A stretch of DNA of 64,000 nucleotides, from positions 28,751 through 92,750 of IMG/VR virus record IMGVR_UViG_3300042569_001787, one strand, 5' to 3'. How positions within the stretch are numbered: position 1 is the stretch's first letter; the number at the start of each line of letters is the position of its first letter. This document shows, one piece after another, positions 7,724-14,877 of the stretch. This stretch comes from a virus. The position numbers were made by a program, and so were the translations under genes. Under the pieces are notes generated by a model. It did no database searches, was not told where the DNA came from, and saw only the letters and a program-made list of their open reading frames with translations.

Positions 7724-7796
7724 CGCGGGATGTGGAAATTGGTCATCCGCTCGGTCTCATAAGCCGAGATTACAGGTTCGAGCCCTGTTCCCGCAA
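7724..7796 (+). tRNA. tRNA-Met (anticodon CAT), initiator-like
   Basis: Anticodon arm TCGGT-CTCATAA-GCCGA gives CAT. The acceptor CGCGGGA/TCCCGCA has a C1-A72 mismatch, the bacterial initiator hallmark that excludes elongation and allows formylation. The D-stem has a purine-11/pyrimidine-24 pair (G11-C24), also an initiator trait. Of the three G-C pairs at the base of the initiator anticodon stem, two are present and the third is U-G. A CAT tRNA read as Ile by lysidine is the alternative, but it would not normally have C1-A72. Confidence 0.88.
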
Positions 7797-7803
7797 CAAC
7801 AAA

Positions 7804-7864
7804 AGGGTAGAATATTCGTAAGGGCCTTTCCTGAAAGATGGCTAGCTAGGCCCGTGTCTACCCT
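7804..7864 (+). ncRNA. 61-nt hairpin element inside the tRNA array
   Basis: AGGGTAGA and TCTACCCT form a perfect 8-bp outer stem. An internal loop of 10 and 3 bases follows, then GGGCCT/AGGCCC as a 6-bp inner stem with a 20-base cap. It is tRNA-sized and lies exactly where a tRNA would, but has no D- or T-arm. No known ribozyme or RNA family recognised. Confidence 0.5.
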
Positions 7865-7871
7865 GATTTTT

Positions 7872-7943
7872 GGTCCCATCGACTATCGGTTAGGTCGTCA
7901 GGTTTTCATCCTGGAAAGTCGGGTTCGATTCCCGGTGGGACTA
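7872..7943 (+). tRNA. tRNA-Glu (anticodon TTC)
   Basis: Acceptor GGTCCCA/TGGGACT with a G1-U72 pair, anticodon arm TCAGG-TTTTCAT-CCTGG, T-arm with GGGTTCGATTCCC, discriminator A. CCA not encoded. Confidence 0.9.
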
Positions 7944-8056
7944 CTATAGCCAACCAAGCTTTACTACGATAAGGGTTCATACCTTGACTTTACTAAATAA
8001 ACGCTTAATAGAACAAAGTACAAGTTCAGAGTGAGGAGCGGGTCTCACAAACTTTT
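7944..8056 (+). other. Spacer between tRNA-Glu and tRNA-Asp
   Basis: 113 bases without a gene. Short hairpins can be drawn (AAGG-GTTCATA-CCTT near 7972, and GTGAG/CTCAC near 8031-8048). They may be remains of a lost tRNA or processing signals. No complete cloverleaf fits. Confidence 0.3.
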
Positions 8057-8129
8057 GGTCCCGTGGTTGAATGGTTACAATTCCACCCTGTCACGGTGCG
8101 AGATACGGGTTCGAATCCCGTCGGGACCG
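8057..8129 (+). tRNA. tRNA-Asp (anticodon GTC)
   Basis: Acceptor GGTCCCG/CGGGACC, D-arm with TGGTTGAATGGTTACAA, anticodon arm CCACC-CTGTCAC-GGTGC (one C-C mismatch at its outer end), T-arm ACGGG-TTCGAAT-CCCGT, G discriminator as expected for tRNA-Asp. Confidence 0.9.
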
Positions 8130-8152
8130 CAAAATAATGAATAATAACTATT

Positions 8153-8308
8153 ATGAAAAAATTTAGATTGCCACGAAAGATTAAAAAAAAATTAAAAAAT
8201 AATTTATACACCTATCCAAAAAGTGAAAGAAATACTTACTTAATTGCTTGGCCATATAAATACGAAAAAGATTATATTGCATACAAAAAAGGATTGTTAA
8301 GAAGTTAG
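8153..8308 (+). CDS. Small basic protein of unknown function (51 aa)
   Basis: ATG-initiated frame starting MKKFRLPRKIKKKLKNNLYT, then LIAWPYKYEKDYIAYKKG and a TAG stop. It is very Lys-rich, with aromatic residues in the second half. It lies just after tRNA-Asp and could be cotranscribed with the array. Short basic proteins with such segments often bind nucleic acid, but nothing here proves it. Confidence 0.5.
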   Translation: MKKFRLPRKIKKKLKNNLYTYPKSERNTYLIAWPYKYEKDYIAYKKGLLRS

Positions 8309-8335
8309 CGATAATAATCAGAACCCTTGGTAGTT

Positions 8336-8365
8336 TTGTTTTTTAATAAAAAAATAGTATCTTTG
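8336..8365 (+). promoter_or_regulatory. Host-type promoter
   Basis: TTTG (8336-8339), 18-base spacer, TATCTTTG (8358-8365), 24 bases before the ATG at 8390, so this mRNA has a short leader. Confidence 0.7.
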
Positions 8366-8389
8366 TACCTTAATTAAAAATAATGTGTA

Positions 8390-8899
8390 ATGAATATATT
8401 TTTTTTAGACGAGAATCCTACATTATCAGCTCAATATCATGTTGACAAACACGTAGTTAAAATGATTTTGGAAACCGCTCAGTTATTGTGTGGTGTTCAT
8501 CACATGACCGTACATGATAAAATACATGATACCGGCCAAGTACCGTACAAGTTATCACATAAAAACCACCCATGTTCTATTTGGTGTCGCGAGTCATTAT
8601 CAAATTATTTGTATTTGTGTGAGTTGGGTTTGGAATTAAGTAAAGAATACACTTACCGATACGGTAAACGACATAAATCTCAAGATGTAATTGAATGGTG
8701 TTTGATTAATAAACCAAACATCCCTGATATTGAATTTACAGACCCAGCTAAGGCGATGCCTGATGAGTTTAAAGTTGATTCTGTTGTAGAATCTTACAGA
8801 AATTATTACATGGGGGCTAAATCTAATTTAGCAGCTTGGAAAAACAGAGAAAAACCTTTTTGGTTTGAAAAAAAAGAATTAACTTTGGAATATGATTAA
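8390..8899 (+). CDS. Conserved phage protein, possibly DNA repair-related
   Basis: The 169-residue protein has a recognisable phage-family pattern: MNIFFLDENP, YHVDKHVVKMILETAQLLC, HPCSIWCRESLSNYLYL, a Tyr/Arg-rich KEYTYRYGKRHKS, AMPDEFK and YRNYYMGAKSNLAAWKNR. Relatives are common in T4-like phages of aquatic bacteria and are sometimes labelled pyrimidine-dimer DNA glycosylase; I cannot confirm that activity from the sequence. The invariant-looking His, Lys, Arg and Trp positions suggest an enzyme or nucleic-acid-binding role. A host-type promoter precedes it, so it is probably early. Confidence 0.6.
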   Translation: MNIFFLDENPTLSAQYHVDKHVVKMILETAQLLCGVHHMTVHDKIHDTGQVPYKLSHKNHPCSIWCRESLSNYLYLCELGLELSKEYTYRYGKRHKSQDVIEWCLINKPNIPDIEFTDPAKAMPDEFKVDSVVESYRNYYMGAKSNLAAWKNREKPFWFEKKELTLEYD

Positions 8900-8916
8900 A
8901 ATACGGTTGTAAGATA

Positions 8917-9132
8917 ATGGCTTGTAAAGAATGTCCTTGGGTTATAAGGAATAAACATAATGACATGATTGTGGAGTTTTCCAAAAAAATGGATAAACCC
9001 CACAACTGTCATATAAAAAACGGAGGAAAAAACCTTTGGAGTACAACAGAAAAAAATAAATGTGATGGAAGAAAAGAATACGAAGAAAGTATTATACAGG
9101 ATTTAACCACCGATAAATTTAAAAAACTATAA
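8917..9132 (+). CDS. Small Cys-rich protein (DUF6283-like)
   Basis: 71 residues beginning MACKECPWVIRN, followed by HNCHI, LWSTTEKNKCDGRKE. The spacing of CxxCPW...HNCH...C resembles small phage proteins of the DUF6283 type, which probably bind a metal through the Cys/His cluster. It follows the previous gene by 17 bases and is closed by a terminator. Function unknown. Confidence 0.6.
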   Translation: MACKECPWVIRNKHNDMIVEFSKKMDKPHNCHIKNGGKNLWSTTEKNKCDGRKEYEESIIQDLTTDKFKKL

Positions 9133-9159
9133 AACACGACTTAAAATCGTGTTTTTTTG
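9131..9159 (+). terminator. Rho-independent terminator
   Basis: AAAACACGA and TCGTGTTTT form a 9-bp stem with a CTTAAAA loop and a T-run. Confidence 0.8.
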
Positions 9160-9168
9160 GTTATCATA

Positions 9169-9178
9169 ATATTTATTA
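9169..9178 (+). promoter_or_regulatory. Late-promoter-like motif
   Basis: ATATTTATTA, 16 bases before the ATG at 9195. Confidence 0.5.
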
Positions 9179-9194
9179 TAAAAATATATTATTT

Positions 9195-9800
9195 ATGTCC
9201 ACAGAAGTTATTGTTGCGTTTATATCAGGCGTATTAGGTCCTATTATTCTTTTATATACAAAGAACAAATTAGAGAAAAAAAAAGAAATGCCTGACATGG
9301 TTAAAGAAACACTACTAGTTAGTGAATTAATTACAACAAAAATTGAACATATTAAAGAAGAATTTAAAGCGGACAGAGTTTGGATAACACAATTTCATAA
9401 TGGAGGTCACTTTTACCCGACAGGTAAATCAATGGCAAAATTCAGTGTCATTTATGAGACGGTTTCCCAAAATACAAATTCAATTCAATCAAATTTTCAA
9501 AACATTCCTGTTAATTTATTTAGTAAGTCTATCAATTATTTACTGGAAAATGATGTAATTCAAATTCACGATTATAAAGACGAATCTGTCGCAACTCACG
9601 GTTTAAAATATATTGCGGAAGATACAGGATGTAAATCAGGGTATTTATTTTCAATAAAAACAATTGATAATAAGTTTATTGGGACCTTAGGGTTAGATTT
9701 TTCAAAAAGAAAAACAAAACTTGATGTGGAGATGATAAATCACTTACAAGTTCACGCAACTTCAATTGGTGGAGTTCTTATGGGTCACCTAAATGGTTAA
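9195..9800 (+). CDS. Membrane-anchored GAF-like domain protein
   Basis: The N-terminal VIVAFISGVLGPIILLY (residues 5-21) is a single membrane helix, followed by a charged KNKLEKKKE linker. Residues 45-200 resemble a GAF-type sensor fold: ITTKIEHIKEEFKADRVWITQFHNGG, a central variable part, then GYLFSIKTIDNKFIGTLGLDF and a terminal helix. GAF domains bind small ligands or mediate dimerisation; no ligand-binding residues can be named here. No effector domain is attached. It precedes two peptidoglycan-hydrolase-like genes and has a late-type motif upstream. Confidence 0.6.
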   Translation: MSTEVIVAFISGVLGPIILLYTKNKLEKKKEMPDMVKETLLVSELITTKIEHIKEEFKADRVWITQFHNGGHFYPTGKSMAKFSVIYETVSQNTNSIQSNFQNIPVNLFSKSINYLLENDVIQIHDYKDESVATHGLKYIAEDTGCKSGYLFSIKTIDNKFIGTLGLDFSKRKTKLDVEMINHLQVHATSIGGVLMGHLNG

Positions 9801-9817
9801 CAAACCTAAATCTCTTT

Positions 9818-9827
9818 ATATTTATTA
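9818..9827 (+). promoter_or_regulatory. Late-promoter-like motif
   Basis: ATATTTATTA, three bases before the ATG at 9830. Confidence 0.5.
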
Positions 9828-9829
9828 AG

Positions 9830-11041
9830 ATGAGAAGTTATATTAACGAGAAGCCCGAATCGGTCCAACCTTTAAAATATAGTAATGTTAATTTTAAACA
9901 AATTGGTCACGGTAATCCCGCCTCTGATAAAATAAACCCATCTTTATTAATGGACGTAAATTTAGCAGCTAAAAACGCTAATGTTATGGCCAGTGTAACA
10001 ACCGCAGTTTCAGGACATAAAAAAGGTACTAGACATGAGCTTGGTTTGGCGGTTGATTTGGCAATGTTTGATAATAAAGGTTACGGTAGTAAAGAAAGTG
10101 CTCAAAAAAAAGGTATTTACGATAAAATTGAAAAATTTGTTAGAACCCTAGAATCTATGGGGTATAAAGTAAATTCTGAACGAGGTAACGATAAAGCCGT
10201 TTTATGGTTTGGATTCCCAAATCATCATCATCATGTTCATGTATCAAGAAAATCTGATAATGGTACGTCTACAGGGAGTGATACTCAATCTACAAATTTT
10301 AAAAACTTACCTGAAAAAATTAAATCCTCGATAAATAAATTAAAAACAAAGTATGGTATTAACATTACTCAATCACATATTGATAAAGAATTTAAACAAG
10401 AAGGTAATATACAACCAGATAATGGAGGGATTAATAACGAAGCTAAGAAAAGTATTGAAAAATTAATAAAAGATTGTAAAAAAGCAAACCCTAAAATTCG
10501 GTTTCCCGACGGTATTGTTTCTGATTATAGAAGTTATGATGACCAAGTAGATAATTTTGGAAAAAAAGCTAAAGATAGGGGTGTTGATGACACACAAAAG
10601 TATAACACAATTCCTGGTTTTTCTCAACACCACACAGGAAAGGCCTTTGACATATTTAGTACTGAACCTAGTTGGTGGGATACAAATTCAGGGGTTAAAA
10701 ATTGGGTTGCGGATAATTGTAAAAAATATGGGTTTAAGGTAACTTACAATGTTGATGGGGTACTTAGAAAAAAAGAACCTTGGCATTTATTCTATATTGG
10801 TAATGAATCAATCACAACAACGTCTAATTCAACTAACGATTCAACCTCTAACTCAACTTCTATCTCAACTAATGATTTGACTAATGATTTGACTAATGAT
10901 TTGACTAATGATTCATCACAAAGTAACGACGTTATCCAAAAATTTTTAAGCCCATTGTTAGGTTCTTTAGGGTTTAAAGAAGGTGAGGAACCAACCAATA
11001 AATTGATTGAGGATATTAAAAGAATTAAAAATTTATTATAA
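9830..11041 (+). CDS. Tandem M15-type peptidoglycan peptidase
   Basis: Two LAS/M15-like zinc peptidase domains lie in a row. The first (about residues 35-145) has TRHELGLAVDLAMF and HHHHVHVS; the second (about 200-325) has SDYRSYDDQ, QHHTGKAFDI and EPWHLFYIG. Each supplies the HxxxxxxD plus WH/HxH zinc ligands of D-Ala-D-Ala carboxypeptidases and phage endolysins. A Ser/Thr/Asn-rich linker with four NDLT repeats follows, then a tail FLSPLLGSLGFK and LIEDIKRIKNLL that recurs in two other proteins here. Likely cell-wall degradation, at lysis or infection. No signal peptide. Stop and next start overlap. Confidence 0.8.
   Translation: MRSYINEKPESVQPLKYSNVNFKQIGHGNPASDKINPSLLMDVNLAAKNANVMASVTTAVSGHKKGTRHELGLAVDLAMFDNKGYGSKESAQKKGIYDKIEKFVRTLESMGYKVNSERGNDKAVLWFGFPNHHHHVHVSRKSDNGTSTGSDTQSTNFKNLPEKIKSSINKLKTKYGINITQSHIDKEFKQEGNIQPDNGGINNEAKKSIEKLIKDCKKANPKIRFPDGIVSDYRSYDDQVDNFGKKAKDRGVDDTQKYNTIPGFSQHHTGKAFDIFSTEPSWWDTNSGVKNWVADNCKKYGFKVTYNVDGVLRKKEPWHLFYIGNESITTTSNSTNDSTSNSTSISTNDLTNDLTNDLTNDSSQSNDVIQKFLSPLLGSLGFKEGEEPTNKLIEDIKRIKNLL
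10873..10911 (+). repeat. Tandem NDLT-coding repeat
   Basis: A 12-base unit (AATGATTTGACT) is repeated three times and followed by a partial copy in the linker of the M15 protein. Confidence 0.7.
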
Positions 11042-11733
11042 TGGAAAAATTTATTAACCCAGCCCCGTATGGTAATATGAAATCATCTATGATGTCAAAA
11101 TCTGTTGATTTAATTGCATACCCAAATTCAAAATTAATAAATCCGTATGACGGTGTTATTATTTTTGACAGAACACCTTCTTGTGAAAATTTTATTAAAA
11201 TTAAACATGAGTTTAATGGTGATGATATATATTCCGAATTTTGTAATGTCGGTAAATCATTTGTTTCACCAGGCGATAGAATAAAACAAGGTCAAATTAT
11301 TGGGTATTTCACTGACGATAGAATTAGTTACTCAATAAAAAACAATGATGATAAAAAATTAGACGTATCAACATATCTAAAAGGGGTTGGTCCTAAAAAA
11401 GAAGAGCCTAAAAAAGAAGAACCTAAAAAAGAAGAACCTAAAAAAGAAGACCCTAAAAAAGAAGACCCTAAAAAAAATAAACCAATACAAGATGACCCTA
11501 AACTTGATAATGACCCTAAACTTGATATTGGAAATAAAAATGTTGGGTCTGGTAATGTTTTCTTAGACACATTATTATCCCCATTTTCAATTGCCAATGA
11601 TATTACCAAAGGTGTCGGTAAAAACATCAAAGGTGTCGGTAAAAACATTAAGACAGCTTTCAAAGAAGATTATGGTAATAATAAAAGACTTGTCGAACAA
11701 ATAGATAAGATTAAAAAAATTATAAATAATTAA
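11041..11733 (+). CDS. Degenerate M23-like domain protein with KKEEP repeats
   Basis: Residues 30-105 follow the LytM/M23 beta-fold pattern (YDGVIIFDRTPSCENFIKIKH, SPGDRIKQGQIIGYF, RISYSIKNND), but the HxxxD and HxH zinc ligands are not seen, so catalysis is unlikely. A linker of repeated KKEEP/KKEDP follows (about residues 118-145), then VFLDTLLSPFSIANDI, two copies of KGVGKNIK and an end LVEQIDKIKKIINN that parallels the tail of the preceding protein. It starts at the stop of the M15 gene, so the two are coupled. Probably a structural or targeting partner of the peptidase. Confidence 0.6.
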   Translation: MEKFINPAPYGNMKSSMMSKSVDLIAYPNSKLINPYDGVIIFDRTPSCENFIKIKHEFNGDDIYSEFCNVGKSFVSPGDRIKQGQIIGYFTDDRISYSIKNNDDKKLDVSTYLKGVGPKKEEPKKEEPKKEEPKKEDPKKEDPKKNKPIQDDPKLDNDPKLDIGNKNVGSGNVFLDTLLSPFSIANDITKGVGKNIKGVGKNIKTAFKEDYGNNKRLVEQIDKIKKIINN

Positions 11734-11736
11734 ACA

Positions 11737-11763
11737 ATCCCCCTTTTTTAGGGGGTTTTTTTT
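11737..11763 (+). terminator. Rho-independent terminator
   Basis: CCCCC and GGGGG with a TTTTTTA loop and a T-run of eight, a few bases after the stop codon. Confidence 0.9.
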
Positions 11764-11776
11764 CTTTAAAAAAAAA

Positions 11777-11808
11777 TTTAGTAAATCAAAAAAGTTTACT
11801 TATCTTTG
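11777..11808 (+). promoter_or_regulatory. Host-type promoter, tandem copy 1
   Basis: TTTA (11777-11780), 20-base spacer, TATCTTTG (11801-11808). First of three near-identical promoter units. Confidence 0.7.
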
Positions 11809-11868
11809 TACAACAAAAGAGATAGATAACAATTCAGATACAAATCTTAAAAAAAAAATAAAAAAAGA

Positions 11869-11900
11869 TTTGGTAAATCGAAAAAGTTTACTTATCTTTG
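11869..11900 (+). promoter_or_regulatory. Host-type promoter, tandem copy 2
   Basis: TTTG (11869-11872), 20-base spacer, TATCTTTG (11893-11900). Confidence 0.8.
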
Positions 11901-11959
11901 TACAACAAAAGAGATAGATAACGATTCAGATACAAATCTTTAAAAAAAATAAAAAAAGA

Positions 11960-11991
11960 TTTGGTAAATTGAAAAAGTTTACTTATCTTTG
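11960..11991 (+). promoter_or_regulatory. Host-type promoter, tandem copy 3
   Basis: TTTG (11960-11963), 20-base spacer, TATCTTTG (11984-11991), placing a transcription start close to 11996 at the head of the ncRNA. Confidence 0.8.
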
Positions 11992-11995
11992 TAAA

Positions 11996-12948
11996 ACAAA
12001 TCGGAAGAGTCCGAAACGTTCTTTGAAATATTATTATCCATTACAACACTTCGGTGTTGTATAAAAGATAATCGGCCGTATATGGTCGTTAAATAAACCT
12101 CGAAAGGGGGATAAAGTGAAATCATCGTGTTAATGGTTTTGCGGTTCGGGTAACCGAACTCGAGTATACAAGTGGGATATCAGTGAGCCTGTAGTACCGA
12201 GGATAACTTCGTAGGGAAATGGAAAACTGAACGGGCAATGTGGATTGTCAGTTTGAGGTGGGAACACCAATAAGAATAACCCATAGGGGCCAAGTGAGAA
12301 GTGTACTCCAAATACACAATTGCGGGTCCCAATATAAGAGGTGACTTAAAACCGAAGGGATAAAACCTGAAGGTAAGATAGAGAACGAGTGGTGTCGCTA
12401 ATATCCTTACCACAGACCCACCAAGGTCTTGGTACGAAGTAATCTTAAAATATGAGAGTGGGGACACTCTACCGAGTAGAAAAGTATCTTGTTGTTCAAA
12501 AGACAACGAGGCTTAAGACGGACCTCTACTTGGAATCATCCACAACACATAACTTATACTAAATTTAAGTAAAACTAAAATAACTATAAGCAAAAGTGTT
12601 CGTCAGGTTTTGATGAAAGTCGCCTACATAGTCATGAGTTGTTCATGGCATACCGAGACCGCAAGTCAACGTATATTGTTACCAAAAACCTCTAAGGAGT
12701 CGAATCCTAAGTCAGTTCGCAAGATTGAGGAGAGTAGAGTAGTAATAGAGTAGTTAAAACCTTAAGAAGTGATTGGTCTAACCAATCGGCGATGAGGATT
12801 ACCATTCAAAAGATGGTGGAAATGAAGGGAAACAATAATCCTTCTAAAGATTCTCACAAAACGGTGTATTCTCAGCCCTTTTTAAAATTACCCAATATAT
12901 AGAATACGATTTTTAATCAAACCTCAATAATCTTGGGGTTTTTTTATT
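11996..12948 (+). ncRNA. Large structured non-coding RNA (~0.95 kb), GOLLD/ROOL-like candidate
   Basis: A region of about 950 bases has no convincing frame on either strand, is richer in G than its surroundings, starts at the third of three tandem promoters and ends in a terminator. Many local hairpins are visible: ACAACACTTCGGTGTTGT (12044-12061), CGGTTCGGGTAACCG, GAGTGGGGACACTC, GTTGTTCAAAAGACAAC, GATTGGTCTAACCAATC and ACCATTCAAAAGATGGT. GNRA-like and GAAA-rich loops are frequent. Large ornate RNAs of similar size (GOLLD, ROOL) are known from phages, near tRNA genes; membership is inferred from size and context only. Group II intron ends and an encoded protein are lacking. Confidence 0.72.
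12920..12948 (+). terminator. Rho-independent terminator of the ncRNA
   Basis: AACCTCAA and TTGGGGTT form an 8-bp stem with a TAATC loop, followed by a T-rich tail. Confidence 0.85.
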
Positions 12949-12983
12949 TTAAAAAAAGTTTTGTAATTTAATTTATGTGTATA

Positions 12984-13013
12984 AAAAAACCCCACCTTTT
13001 TAAGATGAGGTTT
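12984..13013 (-). terminator. Rho-independent terminator of the tmRNA
   Basis: On the minus strand, AAACCTCATC and GGTGGGGTTT pair (with G-U pairs) around TTAAAAA and are followed by a T-run. Confidence 0.75.
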
Positions 13014-13019
13014 AATTAG

Positions 13020-13406
13020 TGGAGGTAGAGGGGTTCGAACCCTCGTGTTGTACACCTTACCTATTAAGGACTACACGCTTAGGATAACATTTTCTAATGT
13101 TCCAAAAATAGTTAGTTCGTTCTTCACCATCGTAAACTAACAACCAATGGATGACTCAATTTTGGGTTCAGTCATTTTTCCACCCTTGTAAAGACTTCTG
13201 TTCCTAGGTTGTATGTCCACCGACCCGTATGGTTGTTTCCTATATGTTAGGCAACTACCGCAGCGTCTTCACGGATTAATCCGATTGTCGCCATTTTGTT
13301 TAAAACGTTTCCGTTTACTGTTTACATCCGTAGATTTAAGTGAAAGGATACATCTCACTGCGTGCCCCGAATAACTAACAATGCCAGTCAATTCCAAGTT
13401 ACCCCC
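13020..13406 (-). ncRNA. ssrA: tmRNA (transfer-messenger RNA)
   Basis: The 5' end GGGGGTA pairs with 3' TACCTCC (7 bp) followed by discriminator A, and the T-arm GAGGG-TTCGAAC-CCCTC precedes it, giving the tRNA-like domain. CCA is not encoded. The body contains a tag reading frame (13312 to 13247) that would start with Gly-Asn-Val and end REDAAVVA before TAA; the hydrophobic-Ala end resembles Clp degrons. Pseudoknot-like GC-rich stems follow the tag. tmRNA with SmpB rescues stalled ribosomes and marks the product for proteolysis. A consensus host-type promoter lies upstream and a terminator downstream. The tag start codon is inferred. No smpB gene is in the window. Confidence 0.92.
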
Positions 13407-13432
13407 ATATTTTAAAGAACTTATTTCTTGTA

Positions 13433-13463
13433 CAAAGATAGTAAAGTCTTATTAATTACCAAA
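13433..13463 (-). promoter_or_regulatory. Host-type promoter of the tmRNA
   Basis: On the minus strand, TTTG (complement of 13460-13463), a 19-base spacer and TATCTTTG (complement of 13433-13440), giving a leader of about 20 bases before the mature 5' end. Confidence 0.8.
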
Positions 13464-13470
13464 CTATTTT

Positions 13471-13480
13471 ATATTTATAT
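13471..13480 (+). promoter_or_regulatory. Late-promoter-like motif
   Basis: ATATTTATAT, 14 bases before the GTG at 13495. Confidence 0.4.
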
Positions 13481-13494
13481 GTAAATAAATATTT

Positions 13495-14859
13495 GTGAAA
13501 GATTCAAAAAATGCTAAAATAATATTTGAAAACGAGTATGTTGTATTTGTACAGGTGTTCAACAAGAACGCGGCCACATATTACGGACCTCCAAAAGTTA
13601 CTGAATTATATGACCGAGATTTTAGTCATGGTGAATTATTTTTTGCCGTAAGTAAATTTAATCCTGGCCCTGAATATATATATACACTATACAAACCTAC
13701 AGACGGTGAACTTGAATACTATTCAGGTATTGAATTAAAACTTGAAAGTTACGATAACATCACATTTAAGTATCCGTACTTAAAACCCTATGTCCAAGAT
13801 ATTAGAGGAAATAGTGAAATATATGATTTGTTATTGAAAATTAAAAATGGTCAAAAGGTAAATAACTGGGACGCTAATAACTTTGACCCAATCGTATATG
13901 ACATCAAATTTAATGAACAAACACCGGGTAAGAGTAGAGTTAAATTAAAATTTGACAATTATGAGGATTATTGGAAATTATTTGACCTATCTGATGGAGA
14001 TATTTGGTTTGCAAATTACGTATATTCTAATTATGAGTCCTACGATTTTGAAAGTGGAGATTTTGTTGATGAGGATTGGAAAAGAGGTTATTTATTACGT
14101 GAATTAAATGATGAAAACCTAATTAAATTAAAAGAAATTTTAAAAATACTATCACCAGAACTTTCACAATTACGAAATGATGAAGAATGGGAAAAATCGT
14201 CTAGTTTATTATTAACAACATTTGAACGTGAATCTCAGGAAATTATGTCTGATTGGTTGTCAGAAAGAAATAACTGTAAAGAACGAGGTGCCCGTAAGAT
14301 GATGGAAGACGACTGTTGTAATTTTTTCCAAAATTATGGAATATTCAATATGGGAAATTGTTTTTATAGTTATGTGACGACAGTATCGGTGTTATTATCT
14401 TTATATTCAATGACGGGAGAAAGACATTTAACGGTTAGTGAGGTTTTAAGTGATATTGGACATAAATCAGGCAATATTGGTGGATGGGAAGAATATTCTT
14501 ATGAACAAGATTGTATTGATTTTGATGATGAATCATTTAATCGTACTTGTGGTTGGCAATTAGATAATATGTTTACTAAACTTGAAGACTCTGACGAATT
14601 TGAGGATATTAAAAAATTCTCAGATAATGCGTCAAAAATTTTAAGTAAGTACGATATGGAAACTAATTACAAATTACCCAAAGACGAATCAAGAAATTTT
14701 AAAATAGTTAAAATGAACCCAAAAACAAATAAAGTCCATGTTGTGGTTTCATTAAAAGGTGGGTATCGTGGAGAAGAAAGAAGTTATGATTTTGAAGACT
14801 TTGACCAACTTTTACATCAATCGGAATTATTTGAAAATAAATTTGTCAAAGTCAAGTAA
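13495..14859 (+). CDS. Unknown 454-aa acidic protein
   Basis: The frame opens with GTG at 13495; no better in-frame ATG precedes it. The protein is acidic and rich in Tyr, Asp and Glu. A Cys-rich segment (ERNNCKERGARKMMEDDCCNFFQN, then NRTCGW) lies in the middle, and an end (KVHVVVSLKGGYRGEERSYDFEDF) looks like a small beta domain. I recognise no family. It stands between the tmRNA (divergent) and the M20-like peptidase, each with its own promoter. Confidence 0.65.
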   Translation: MKDSKNAKIIFENEYVVFVQVFNKNAATYYGPPKVTELYDRDFSHGELFFAVSKFNPGPEYIYTLYKPTDGELEYYSGIELKLESYDNITFKYPYLKPYVQDIRGNSEIYDLLLKIKNGQKVNNWDANNFDPIVYDIKFNEQTPGKSRVKLKFDNYEDYWKLFDLSDGDIWFANYVYSNYESYDFESGDFVDEDWKRGYLLRELNDENLIKLKEILKILSPELSQLRNDEEWEKSSSLLLTTFERESQEIMSDWLSERNNCKERGARKMMEDDCCNFFQNYGIFNMGNCFYSYVTTVSVLLSLYSMTGERHLTVSEVLSDIGHKSGNIGGWEEYSYEQDCIDFDDESFNRTCGWQLDNMFTKLEDSDEFEDIKKFSDNASKILSKYDMETNYKLPKDESRNFKIVKMNPKTNKVHVVVSLKGGYRGEERSYDFEDFDQLLHQSELFENKFVKVK

Positions 14860-14873
14860 TTTACTTATCTTTG
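14842..14873 (+). promoter_or_regulatory. Host-type promoter, leaderless start
   Basis: TTTG (14842-14845), 20-base spacer, TATCTTTG (14866-14873), then four bases and ATG at 14878. It overlaps the end of the preceding gene. Confidence 0.78.
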
Positions 14874-14877
14874 GCCT

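Larger units (their letters stand above)
11776..11991 (+). repeat. Tandem ~92-bp repeat carrying promoters
   Basis: A unit of about 92 bases occurs two full times plus a partial third. Each contains GTTTACTTATCTTTGTA; the full units continue with AACAAAAGAGATAGATAAC and an inverted repeat (CAAATCTT...AAGATTTG) around an A-rich loop. The copies differ by only a few bases, indicating recent duplication. Confidence 0.85.

Noticed and set aside
8026-8211. Minus-strand 61-codon frame across tRNA-Asp
   Set aside because: It covers the tRNA in antisense; the peptide is a translation of the tRNA complement.
11776-11991. CRISPR-like repeats
   Set aside because: The unit is about 92 bases and the copies are contiguous and nearly identical, containing promoters; there are no variable spacers.
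12180-12506. 108-codon minus-strand frame within the ncRNA
   Set aside because: Its sequence shows no domain, lacks a promoter and lies wholly within a hairpin-rich region bounded by promoters and a terminator on the plus strand. It is better explained by chance.
11996-12948. Group II or group I intron
   Set aside because: GATGAAAGTCGC near 12612 recalls domain V, but a GTGYG start, a full domain V hairpin, a maturase and interrupted flanking exons are missing.
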